Source: Thermoplasmata archaeon
GTDB lineage: Archaea > Thermoplasmatota > Thermoplasmata > Thermoplasmatales > GCA-001856825
Reading direction: 5' to 3'
Length of the DNA: 63,503 nucleotides
NCBI GenBank assembly: GCA_021797915.1
Contig: JAJZYT010000008.1
Location: 1-63,503, forward strand
How positions within the stretch are numbered: position 1 is the first letter of the stretch; each line of letters begins with the position of its first letter. The notes below the pieces were generated by a model that saw only the letters and a list, made by a program, of their open reading frames with translations, did not search any database and was not told the origin of the DNA. Shown here in pieces: positions 45,731 through 53,670 of this stretch. Made by a program: the position numbers and the translations under genes.

Positions 45731-45834
45731 ATTTGACAACTTTTAGCCAAATGAATGACAATATTTGACAAATGGCAAACAGCGTCATTCAATGTAATTA
45801 CATTGTATGACAACTGCGAAAGAACTTGTCAAAC
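45731..45834. promoter_or_regulatory. Cluster of TTTGACAA motifs between aIF2-beta and the RHH gene
   Basis: ATTTGACAAC at 45731-45740, the perfect 11-mer ATTTGACAAAT at 45763-45773 and an inverted CTTGTCAAAC near 45825-45834 lie within 104 bp, together with the long palindrome at 45784-45811. The 11-mer is identical to the one at the ftsZ promoter. The cluster is upstream of both the aIF2-beta promoter and the RHH/FtsZ-like operon. Confidence 0.45.
45784..45811. promoter_or_regulatory. 28-bp near-perfect palindrome
   Basis: A perfect 16-bp core CAATGTAATTACATTG (45790-45805) is flanked by GTCAT and ATGAC, with only the T/T pair between core and flanks unmatched. Thirteen of fourteen base pairs are symmetric. 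This is the longest operator-like palindrome in the window and probably binds a dimeric or tetrameric regulator, possibly the RHH protein encoded at 46007. Confidence 0.5.
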
Positions 45835-46006
45835 AAATAGGTAATTTGAAAATTGGTTTAGAAAGACAAATAAGACGTATTCCAGCTAATTTACATTTTT
45901 TATTATTTATTATTATTTTAGGAAACTACTAAATTAATTGTGTGCCTTGATTAGAAATATTTATATACTGATACCTTTATGTCTTTATAGAGAGGATTGG
46001 TTCCAA

Positions 46007-46429
46007 GTGGATTCTAATAGTACCAGGAGAATAGCACTTCGTCTTACACCGCAGGAAGATGACGAAATAAACGACTTTCTTAGCACTTCGCTCAAGTATA
46101 AGTCAAAATCGGAACTGATAAGGGCGGCCGTCTATGAGTACATACAGCACCCTCAGACACGACAACCCTCGGTGGAAGACAGTGAAGTAAAACTTTCGAA
46201 AGCAACTCTAAACACTTTGGATCAGATGGTGTCGAAGGGTCTCTTCAAGGACAGATATGATGCGATAGAGTTTATAATACGGAAAGTCAATGAAGAACAC
46301 TTCCTGCCGATGTGGCTCAACAAGCTTGTCAGGGGCTACCTTGACGATAGGAACCTTTTGAATTTCGAGGATCTTCCTTTCGAAGAGAGGGGCGAGGAAA
46401 AACAGAGGGGTGAAAAAAGTGATAGATGA
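46007..46429 (+). CDS. Ribbon-helix-helix transcription regulator
   Basis: 140 residues from GTG 46007; the longer frame from 45938 crosses the promoter AT boxes (AAATATTTATATAC ~45955-45968 and TTTATGTCTTTATAG). The N-terminal RHH domain reads RRIALRLTPQEDDEINDFL, SKSELIRAAVYEYI. A second RHH-like or helical unit follows (VKLSKATLNTLDQMVSKG, DRYDAIEFIIRKV). It overlaps the FtsZ-like gene by 20 bp. The arrangement resembles haloarchaeal cdrS-ftsZ2, where an RHH protein controls division genes; orthology is not shown here. Confidence 0.82.
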   Translation: MDSNSTRRIALRLTPQEDDEINDFLSTSLKYKSKSELIRAAVYEYIQHPQTRQPSVEDSEVKLSKATLNTLDQMVSKGLFKDRYDAIEFIIRKVNEEHFLPMWLNKLVRGYLDDRNLLNFEDLPFEERGEEKQRGEKSDR

Positions 46430-47186
46430 CATAAGTACTCAAATATTGTACAAACTGACTAAAGGTCTAAAAAAAGAAAGAAAAATTTTAGAACCTACCA
46501 TAGTGTGCGTTGGTATAGGCGGCGGAGGTTGCAATATTGTGTCGGAACTCAACAAGAAGAGAAGGGAAGTCGATCAGTACTGCCTCAACACAGATGCCCT
46601 TTCGAATGCCAAACGAAGCGACGTCACCACGGTGAACATCGGAAGGGAATATATTCTCGACAACGGAGACTCTGGTGGACACGTCGAAGTTGCAAAGAAA
46701 GCTTTCAGAGAAGACTCCAAACTGATCGATGTACAACTACTGAAACGTGCAGATCTGGTGCTTGTAGTAACGGCACTTGGTGGAGGAACGGGATCAGGAG
46801 GAACTGTCGAGATGGTTAAATTGATGAAAGGGGAAAAAGTTCCATTCAAAATATTTGCAGTGAGACCTTTCGAGTTCGAAGACAACAGAAAAGAAGTCGC
46901 CGACAGAACCCTTGTGCAGCTCAGGAAAGAGACTGACAGCATGGAAGTTTATGACAACAACGAATTCGAATCACTCAGAGAGATAAACGCAAGGATAAAG
47001 GAAGACATTGAAGCAACCATAGAAAGTCAATTGAAACTGTACGAAACACTTTACGGCAAATATAGCGATTCATTCAGCAAGATCATAGAAGATACGATCG
47101 ATGAGGTACTCAACGAACACGAACAGGTATTAAGTGTGGACATTGAAGTAGATCCGCTTGAAACTTCTGTTTCAAGACTTCTATAA
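46410..47186 (+). CDS. Divergent FtsZ/tubulin-superfamily protein lacking T7 loop
   Basis: 258 residues. The GTP-binding half is recognisable: IVCVGIGGGGCNIVSEL (~31-47), the CLNTDALSN segment and the signature ALGGGTGSGGTVEMV (~122-136). After ~180 the sequence becomes a charged helix (REINARIKEDIEATIESQL) and a short tail. The NLDFxD-type T7 loop and the C-terminal domain of FtsZ are missing. It might bind GTP but could not complete the FtsZ interface active site in the usual way. GTG starts at 46410 and 46419 are both possible. Cotranscribed with the RHH gene. Confidence 0.8.
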   Translation: MKKVIDDISTQILYKLTKGLKKERKILEPTIVCVGIGGGGCNIVSELNKKRREVDQYCLNTDALSNAKRSDVTTVNIGREYILDNGDSGGHVEVAKKAFREDSKLIDVQLLKRADLVLVVTALGGGTGSGGTVEMVKLMKGEKVPFKIFAVRPFEFEDNRKEVADRTLVQLRKETDSMEVYDNNEFESLREINARIKEDIEATIESQLKLYETLYGKYSDSFSKIIEDTIDEVLNEHEQVLSVDIEVDPLETSVSRLL

Positions 47187-47190
47187 TTCT

Positions 47191-47206
47191 ATTTTTTATT
47201 TATTTC
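47191..47206 (+). terminator. T-rich terminator of the RHH/FtsZ-like operon
   Basis: TTTTTTATTTATTTC-type T clusters begin a few bases after the FtsZ-like stop codon at 47186. Runs of T are the main termination signal in archaea. Confidence 0.4.
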
Positions 47207-47287
47207 GTATATTTTGAATTCGTTTTTGTCACAGATCTTCTTTTCCTAAAGGAAAATAAATATCGAGAATTATAATTACACATCCTG

Positions 47288-48037
47288 ATGTCATCTTTGA
47301 ACGTCCTTCTCAAGCAGCTCAATCCGGTAAAAGGGGTAGTGGCTAATGAAAAACTTATAAACGCAACCTTAGATGAAGACTTCGACCTGGCGATATTCCC
47401 CGAGATGTTCTATTCCGGCTATATGGTGAGGGATAACGTCAGCCTGTTTTCGCTGACGGATGATTTTGTTCGACAGATACAGGAAGGTGTCGGAGATAGA
47501 ATGGTAATTTTCGGCGCACCATACAGGGACAAATTTCTCTATAATTCGGCGGTTGCGGTCACTGAGAAATCGGTAGAAGTGTACAAGAAGAGACATCTGC
47601 CGAATTTCGGCCCATTTGAAGAAATGAGGTATTTCAAAAGGGGGGATGGACCTCTGACATTGAATTTCAAAGGATTCAAGTTGGGAATAGAGATATGTTA
47701 TGATCTGTTCTTTGACGATTCGGTCGAAAAGGGGGTGGACGTACTGATAAATATTTCTGCTTCCCCCTTCACCTCTTACCCCCTGTTCGAGCAAGTATTT
47801 CCAGCCAGAGCAATAGGTTACCAGGCATATGTTGTATATGTAAATAATGCGGGGCTTCAACGTAATCAAGTCTTCTGGGGAGGAAGCAGGATAATAGATT
47901 CTGATGGTAAGAAGGTGCTAGAGTTTGAAAAGTTCGTAGAGGATTCGGGTAGTGCAAACATAGAGTCATCCGTCTTGGAGACCAGCAGAACGAAAAGAAG
48001 GGTACTGAGCGAGGTTCTTGATGACTCTGCGAAATGA
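47288..48037 (+). CDS. Nitrilase-superfamily carbon-nitrogen hydrolase
   Basis: 249 residues. The catalytic triad is complete: Glu in IFPEMFYSG, Lys in YKKRHLPNFG and Cys in GIEICYDLFF. It hydrolyses an amide or nitrile; substrate unknown. An AT box AAATAAATATCG (~47253-47264) lies upstream. The 3' end overlaps the following permease gene by 17 bp. Confidence 0.87.
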   Translation: MSSLNVLLKQLNPVKGVVANEKLINATLDEDFDLAIFPEMFYSGYMVRDNVSLFSLTDDFVRQIQEGVGDRMVIFGAPYRDKFLYNSAVAVTEKSVEVYKKRHLPNFGPFEEMRYFKRGDGPLTLNFKGFKLGIEICYDLFFDDSVEKGVDVLINISASPFTSYPLFEQVFPARAIGYQAYVVYVNNAGLQRNQVFWGGSRIIDSDGKKVLEFEKFVEDSGSANIESSVLETSRTKRRVLSEVLDDSAK

Positions 48038-49580
48038 CTTGTTCCTTGCAAAGGTCCTGAACACAGAATTGAAGTACCAATACCTAAAAAATACTCCAAG
48101 ATTCCAGAAGAAGGACAGAGGATCGATCGAGAGTGCCAAGCGGTATCTGGCAACGAACACAAGATCTTCGCTATATCTCAACACCGTAATCTACGGAACA
48201 GTGTCGGTGATATTCGGAGCGGAAACACTGAACTCAAAGAACGTTATTTCTGGAGATAGCTTCATATTATTCATGCTCCTGTTGATCCTAGCAATAATGA
48301 GCGATACCCAGTTTTACAGAGGGATATGGGATATGAAGCTGCTTACGCCACTATCCCAGTTACCTTTAAAGGTAGAGAGGAGGGTAATACCTTTGTCGCT
48401 TTTTCTCTACAACGAGTTCTACCTGCCATTCGTGACTATACCGGCAGGTATCGTCATCTCTACTGGTCTGAAAAATCCACTTCCGTTAGTTGTCTTCGCA
48501 ATGTTTACTGTTTTGTTCATTTACCTCGCAAGGTTGGTTTCACTCTTGCTGGGAGTTTCATTCGTGAAGACAAACACAAACAGGAAGACGAAGAGACTGT
48601 ATCTTGGACAGCTATTTCAGGTCGTAATATTCGTCGTTTTTATACTGGCAATAGAAGTAGTAACCAATCCGTCTTTTCAGAGCTTCATTCGGATACCGCA
48701 GTTCCTCTATTATTTCATACCAGTAACTTCGCAGTACATTTCGAGTTTCTCCATTTATCCATTTGCTGCATTCGCCATTGCAATTGCAATCATTTATCCC
48801 GCTTATCTGCATATTCAAAAAAGAAGCTTTTCCGAAAGGATGGAAACTTTTGTTGATATTGGCGTACAGGGAAGGAAGAGACTTGGACTAAAAATGAAGA
48901 GTCCCATAAGGTCCCTCGTTGACAAGGATTTCAAGATTATGTTGAGAAAGAGGGGTGCGATAATGATAATGGTTATACCCATCACTTTCATAATTCCAAT
49001 AGTCCCTGAAATACTTTCAACTTCCACAGGTTCTCTCCAATCACTCTTCTACATACCATACGTCTCTTCTGTCTTCCTCATAGATTTCATATTGTTGATC
49101 GGGCTTGAAGGAAAGTCTGCATGGCATCTATCCGCACTTCCGATAACGAGACGCCAGTACTTCTATTCAAAATTGTTCAGCATTTTCAGCATTGGAATTA
49201 TCTACTACGGAGTTCTGATAGTAATAATAGGATTCGCGAAAAGGAATCTTGTCTCGTACCTCCTTCTGAACTATCCGTTCTTCGCTATCATGCTCACTGC
49301 GGTCCTTTTTGCAGGTGGAACTTACCTAGTGAATGCAATTCCAAACGAAGTTTACTCTCTTTCACAGGAGGGGATAGGAGGTAAGTGGATATTCCTGAAG
49401 ACGTTCACAATTGGTCTTCCTATAATTATACTCAATGCTCTCCTTTTTGCCGCTGCGAAATATATCACAGGTTCCAATATTTCATACTATTTCAAAGGGT
49501 ATACTTTAACCATAATCCTAGACACTATGGTATCCTATCTATTCCTTAGACTGTTCATCAAGAGAGGGGATCACTTTTAG
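48021..49580 (+). CDS. Polytopic ABC-2-type permease-like membrane protein
   Basis: 519 residues with roughly 11-12 hydrophobic helices arranged in two halves, each preceded by a charged cytoplasmic region (SIESAKRYLATNTR; SPIRSLVDKDFKIMLRKRG). The second-half motif VDKDFKIMLRKRG resembles the segment of ABC-2-type exporters that contacts the ATPase. No ATP-binding subunit is encoded nearby, so the partner is elsewhere or the assignment is wrong. Start ATG 48021 overlaps the nitrilase gene. Confidence 0.65.
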   Translation: MTLRNDLFLAKVLNTELKYQYLKNTPRFQKKDRGSIESAKRYLATNTRSSLYLNTVIYGTVSVIFGAETLNSKNVISGDSFILFMLLLILAIMSDTQFYRGIWDMKLLTPLSQLPLKVERRVIPLSLFLYNEFYLPFVTIPAGIVISTGLKNPLPLVVFAMFTVLFIYLARLVSLLLGVSFVKTNTNRKTKRLYLGQLFQVVIFVVFILAIEVVTNPSFQSFIRIPQFLYYFIPVTSQYISSFSIYPFAAFAIAIAIIYPAYLHIQKRSFSERMETFVDIGVQGRKRLGLKMKSPIRSLVDKDFKIMLRKRGAIMIMVIPITFIIPIVPEILSTSTGSLQSLFYIPYVSSVFLIDFILLIGLEGKSAWHLSALPITRRQYFYSKLFSIFSIGIIYYGVLIVIIGFAKRNLVSYLLLNYPFFAIMLTAVLFAGGTYLVNAIPNEVYSLSQEGIGGKWIFLKTFTIGLPIIILNALLFAAAKYITGSNISYYFKGYTLTIILDTMVSYLFLRLFIKRGDHF

Positions 49581-49616
49581 TTCTGCTCTTATACTATCAG
49601 GGGTTATACCAATTTA

Positions 49617-50609
49617 ATGGACAATGTCCGCAGGTTGGATCCAGTGGCTCCTGACGCTGAAATAATCGCAAAAGCGGCAAGGATTATCAAAAGAGGGGGA
49701 ACAGTTGCTTTTCCAACTGAAACAGTGTACGGCCTGGGTGCAAATGCGTTGGATGATCAAGCCTGCAAGGAAATATTCGTGGCCAAAGGAAGGCAGCAGG
49801 ACAACCCAATCATTGTCCACGTCAGTGATTTCGAACAAATTGAGAATGTTACGTGTGGTCTGCCAGAGAAGACCAAGGAAGTTTTTGAGAGAGTTTGGCC
49901 CGGACCACTTTCGGTAGTCTTGAAAAAAAAGAACATAGGCGAGGTGCCAACTGCAGGTCTAGGTACAGTCGCAATCAGGATGCCGGCTCACAGAATACCA
50001 TTGGAACTTATCCGAAAGAGCGGTGTTCCAATAGCAGCTCCCAGTGCCAATAAATCAGGGAGCCCAAGCCCCGTGTATGCCCAAGAAGTCATTGAAGATC
50101 TAGGTGATAAGGTGGATCTGATACTTGATGGTGGTCCGTCATATTTCGGAGTGGAGTCCACCGTAATCATGTTCAAGGGAGAAGAAATCATATTGTTGAG
50201 ACCTGGGGCATTTTCAGCAGAAGATTTAAAAAGAATATTTGGAGTCAAAGTTAAGTTCTCTGGGCAAACCTCCGGAGTTCCCATCTCACCAGGTATGAAG
50301 TACAGACACTATGCGCCAGAAAAGGAACTAGTTCTTGCAAGGACGGAAGAAAAGATACTTGAGATCTGCAAAAAAGGTAATGTCTTATTCATAGGAAGTT
50401 CTGAAATGGCACGTAAGGTGAATTCTGACTCCATTGTTCTTGGATCCAAGGATGACCTTTTTGAAGTGGCGAGAAATCTCTTCCCTTCCTTCAGAAAGCT
50501 GGACAAGAGCCCCTATTCCATGGGAGTCATAGAGGGATTCGAAGAGAAAGGTATCGGTTTAGCAATAATGAACAGGATTGTCAAGGCAACTTCTGGAAGA
50601 GAAGCTTAG
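49617..50609 (+). CDS. sua5: Threonylcarbamoyl-AMP synthase (Sua5)
   Basis: 330 residues. The YrdC domain (FPTETVYGLGANALD, KGRQQDNPIIVHV, WPGPLSVVL, AIRMPAH, APSANKSGSPSP) forms threonylcarbamoyl-AMP for tRNA t6A37. A C-terminal Sua5 domain follows a PGMKYRHYAP linker. ATG 49617 is 36 bp after the permease gene. Full length. Confidence 0.94.
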   Translation: MDNVRRLDPVAPDAEIIAKAARIIKRGGTVAFPTETVYGLGANALDDQACKEIFVAKGRQQDNPIIVHVSDFEQIENVTCGLPEKTKEVFERVWPGPLSVVLKKKNIGEVPTAGLGTVAIRMPAHRIPLELIRKSGVPIAAPSANKSGSPSPVYAQEVIEDLGDKVDLILDGGPSYFGVESTVIMFKGEEIILLRPGAFSAEDLKRIFGVKVKFSGQTSGVPISPGMKYRHYAPEKELVLARTEEKILEICKKGNVLFIGSSEMARKVNSDSIVLGSKDDLFEVARNLFPSFRKLDKSPYSMGVIEGFEEKGIGLAIMNRIVKATSGREA

Positions 50610-50835
50610 AGTACTAAACATTACCAGAATGAATTGAATCAAACTCCAGACGTGGGATTGAGAACTACCTGGCAACACTGAGTCCGGGATATCTCTTCAC
50701 TGGATGTTGCATCGCTTCAACGACTTTATGCATAGGAGCAGATTTCAGATATGACGCGATATTTCCAGTAGCGCTAACTAGTTGGCTACTGAATTATTTA
50801 CGGCTCGCTCAAAAGAAAGAATCTCGTAAACTCAA

Positions 50836-51381
50836 CTAATTGACTTCTGCTGGTACTTTTTCTCCTCTGGCTCTCAGAAATTCCAGTATTGTGTTAACGC
50901 TCTCTTCTATCGTCTTTGCATTGGTGTCTATGACTATTTCTGGTGAGAGAGGTTCTTCGTATGTATCTTGGAGTCCTGTCAGATTAGTGATTTCTCCAGC
51001 TAGGGCTTTTTTGTAGAGACCTTTCGGATCACGTTTTATCAGCACATCAAGGGGACATTTTATATAGATTTCAATGAAGTTTGGTATCTCCTTCCTGGCC
51101 TTCTCACGCACTGCTCTGTATGGCGAAATCAAAGGAACCAGAGTTATGATCCCGTTTCTTGAAAGCAGTTTTGCAACAAACATCACTCTTTCGTTGTGTT
51201 TTTCTCTATCTTCCTTGGAGAACCCGAGATCCTTGGACAAGCCCTTCCTTATCTCATCTCCATCCAGAATTTCCACCCCTGTTCCATTATTGTTTAGAAT
51301 AGTCTTTAGTCTTTCTGCTAGAGTAGTCTTTCCAGCGCCTGGCGGTCCGGTGAACCATAGTACATATCCCTTTTCACTCAA
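50836..51381 (-). CDS. cysC: Adenylylsulfate (APS) kinase
   Basis: 181 residues from TTG 51381, which overlaps the end of the upstream phosphodiesterase gene; the in-frame extension to 51420 lies inside that gene. Walker A FTGPPGAGKTTLAERL, then LDGDEIRKGL, NERVMFVAKLL, LISPYRAVRE and DPKGLYKKALAGEI are diagnostic. It makes PAPS. No ATP sulfurylase or reductase adjoins it, so PAPS may be used for sulfation. Confidence 0.88.
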   Translation of the reverse strand: MSEKGYVLWFTGPPGAGKTTLAERLKTILNNNGTGVEILDGDEIRKGLSKDLGFSKEDREKHNERVMFVAKLLSRNGIITLVPLISPYRAVREKARKEIPNFIEIYIKCPLDVLIKRDPKGLYKKALAGEITNLTGLQDTYEEPLSPEIVIDTNAKTIEESVNTILEFLRARGEKVPAEVN

Positions 51382-52762
51382 AATAATCAACTCCTTCCAG
51401 TGGCTTACCTTGCATTCCATACATCTTTCTTACTCTATACAATTCCAGTATTGTAGGCGCTATCCTGAATATTGTGGAATCTATCACCTTTCCAATCTTC
51501 TTGTTCTTTCTATACATTATATAGATTCCGTCGTAATCATGGACTGCATCGTCTGGTCCTGTGTCATTTTCAAGAAGATAATTAGTGTCGTATCCTACAG
51601 TTCCAGCTGTTCGCCAGCTCAGGTCGTCCAAGTAGACGAACAGGTCAGACCTATCTCCGTTTACTACCGGATACACTTCCTCGGGCTCGAAAACCCTGGT
51701 TTTCCACTCTTCACCGTTCGGCCCCTTAATGGACTTAATTTTCTCTTTCAGGGTCTCCAACTCTTTTTTCACGTCTCCCACATCGATAATGCCTTCTGGC
51801 TCCCTTCCCTTTATGTTCAGAAAAACTCTGGCATAATAACCTCCCCATGCCCAGGCCTTTGAGTGGGACCAGTCAATGTTCAATTCGTCAAGGGAAGCGC
51901 CTTGTTTTGGTATATTGCCATTGAGCTTTAGGTATCCTTCCTTAATGAGCCACTGGTTGAATGCAAATGCACCCTTCATCGCCTTTGCACCGTGGTCGGA
52001 TACTATAAGGACCACAGTATCTTCGTCGAACAGTTCGAGCATCTCTCCTATATGAGAGTCTACCATTTTGAAGTAAGAAACGAATTTTTCCTTCATCTCA
52101 GGGTCGTTCTCATATAGGTGGCTCTCTTCGTCAATATATCTCCAGAATGAATGATGAATCCTATCTATGCCAATCTCAACCATGAAGAAGAAATCCCACT
52201 GCTTCTCCTTTAGCATCTTCTCAGCCATTTGGAACCTAGTATCGGTCATCCCGTAGATCTCATCCAGGATCTGCTTTTTCTCAGGTTTTCTAAACTTTAC
52301 ATCAAACTTGTAATCTGGGAAGTCTCTGAGAATATCGTTTTTGAGACCAGGAGGATAGGTAAATTCCTTACTGGTATCTGGAGTGAGAAAATCCGTTACC
52401 AATAGCCCTGGGACAGGTTTGGGAGGATAGGATGGAGGAACGGCTATGATAATGCTTCGCTTGTTTCTCTTTCCAAGAATATCCCAGACCGTGTCAAACT
52501 TTATGTCTTTAGAAGTTGGAATCTTGATGTCATTGTACGAGTTTGGAACTCTGGATCGAAATCCATAGAGTCCAAGTTCTCCCGGAGATCTTCCCGTGGA
52601 CATTACCATCCATGCGGGGACTGTGATGGGTGGATCGCAGCTTCTGAGTTTTCCAGAAATGCCTGCTTCCGTCATCTTTGAGAGATTGGGGAGGTAGTCC
52701 TTCAATTTATGAAATATTAATTCTGGTGCCGCACAGTCGAGTCCTATAACAGCTACTTTCAT
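51374..52762 (-). CDS. Alkaline-phosphatase-superfamily phosphodiesterase/pyrophosphatase
   Basis: 462 residues, no signal peptide. Superfamily metal and nucleophile sites: VIGLDCAAPELI, PPITVPAWMVM, the GIDRIHHSFWRY segment, LIVSDHGAKAMKG and a C-terminal FRIAPTILELY. It is paralogous to 34486-35898. It is coupled to APS kinase downstream and an RHH protein upstream. Substrate unknown; a sulfated or phosphorylated nucleotide or lipid is a guess. Confidence 0.85.
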   Translation of the reverse strand: MKVAVIGLDCAAPELIFHKLKDYLPNLSKMTEAGISGKLRSCDPPITVPAWMVMSTGRSPGELGLYGFRSRVPNSYNDIKIPTSKDIKFDTVWDILGKRNKRSIIIAVPPSYPPKPVPGLLVTDFLTPDTSKEFTYPPGLKNDILRDFPDYKFDVKFRKPEKKQILDEIYGMTDTRFQMAEKMLKEKQWDFFFMVEIGIDRIHHSFWRYIDEESHLYENDPEMKEKFVSYFKMVDSHIGEMLELFDEDTVVLIVSDHGAKAMKGAFAFNQWLIKEGYLKLNGNIPKQGASLDELNIDWSHSKAWAWGGYYARVFLNIKGREPEGIIDVGDVKKELETLKEKIKSIKGPNGEEWKTRVFEPEEVYPVVNGDRSDLFVYLDDLSWRTAGTVGYDTNYLLENDTGPDDAVHDYDGIYIMYRKNKKIGKVIDSTIFRIAPTILELYRVRKMYGMQGKPLEGVDYFE

Positions 52763-52771
52763 TCAGCTCAC

Positions 52772-52990
52772 TCAGTCTAGATATCCCAGAGATCGCAGTC
52801 TGTCCTTCACTTTCTTTTCGTCCTCGGCGTTGAATGCTTCCTGGTCCGCACCATGAGTGAGTATCTCCCGGAGTACAAATGTTACATAATCACTAACAGA
52901 AGTGAACCCTGTTCCCTTTATTTTCGCTTGGATCTTCTCGAACAGCGGAGTTGGAAGAGAAACTGTTGTGTATTTCTTATCCGTAACCAT
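52772..52990 (-). CDS. Small RHH-type DNA-binding protein
   Basis: 72 residues. RHH strand-helix-helix: TTVSLPTPLFEKIQAKI, GTGFTSVSDYVTFVLREIL, with a conserved-looking tail KVKDRLRSLGYLD. Proteins of this type commonly precede phosphodiesterase/APS-kinase genes. An inverted repeat just upstream of its start (53000-53025) could be its own operator. Confidence 0.8.
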   Translation of the reverse strand: MVTDKKYTTVSLPTPLFEKIQAKIKGTGFTSVSDYVTFVLREILTHGADQEAFNAEDEKKVKDRLRSLGYLD

Positions 52991-52999
52991 AAGGTACGA

Positions 53000-53025
53000 G
53001 GTAAATTTTGTACATATAATTTACC
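53000..53025. promoter_or_regulatory. Inverted repeat upstream of the small RHH gene
   Basis: GGTAAATT (53000-53007) and AATTTACC (53018-53025) are exact inverted copies separated by ten bases containing an AT-box-like ACATATAATT. It begins 10 bp before ATG 52990, so binding would block transcription of the RHH-phosphodiesterase-cysC operon. Confidence 0.5.
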
Positions 53026-53347
53026 CTAATTAAACCTAATGCATGCTCCAATAGATGGCGCATAATTCGGGAAATAAGTCATTTTTGCACATAATTCGGA
53101 GCCCCCTTCTTGAAAATGCTTATTGAAGTTTCATTCTCGTCCCAAAAGTCAATTGTATTGGCACCACCTTAGCCGTAGCACCTCCAGATGCGACTATTAC
53201 CTTAAAGTCGTATCAGAAATCTGTGCCATTGAAGTAAGGCGATAGAATAATGCTCAGTCACTGGGAGGTGTCTCAGAAACTCCAACACGTTCTACCTGAG
53301 GAAAAAATTAAATATGATTTGCGATTGAGACAATTCTGGTGATACCC
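53026..53347. other. Intergenic region with short direct repeat
   Basis: No gene. CATAATTCGG occurs at 53061-53070 and again at 53090-53099. An AT box (AAAAAATTAAATATG, ~53302-53316) and a GGTGA site (53337-53341) precede the Alba gene. Confidence 0.5.
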
Positions 53348-53629
53348 ATGGCTGATAACAACACTATATTCATCGGGAAAAAACCAACAGAAAACTATGT
53401 TTTTAGCACAATAATGCTCTTTACAAATGGAGCGAGCGAAGTCTCAATCAAAGCCAGAGGAATGGCAATAAAGAGAGCCGTTGACGTTGCTGAAATCGTG
53501 AGGAACAGAATGGAATCAATGATGAAGATCAAAGTAACGTACCAAGACGTGAAGATTGCGACGGAAAAAGTTCAGAGAGAGGATGGAGAAAGCAACGTGT
53601 CCTCGATAGAGATAGTCCTTAAGAAGTAG
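53348..53629 (+). CDS. albA: Chromatin protein Alba
   Basis: 93 residues from ATG 53348, preceded by GGTGA at six bases. Alba fold motifs: IFIGKKPTENYVFSTIM, the RGMAIKRAVDVAEI helix that binds the DNA backbone, and MKIKVTYQDVKIATEKV. An abundant archaeal DNA/RNA-binding protein. T-rich sequence (53649-53660) follows, likely a terminator. Confidence 0.95.
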   Translation: MADNNTIFIGKKPTENYVFSTIMLFTNGASEVSIKARGMAIKRAVDVAEIVRNRMESMMKIKVTYQDVKIATEKVQREDGESNVSSIEIVLKK

Positions 53630-53670
53630 GTGAATCACACCTACCACTAATTTTTGTTTAGATTTGTTCG

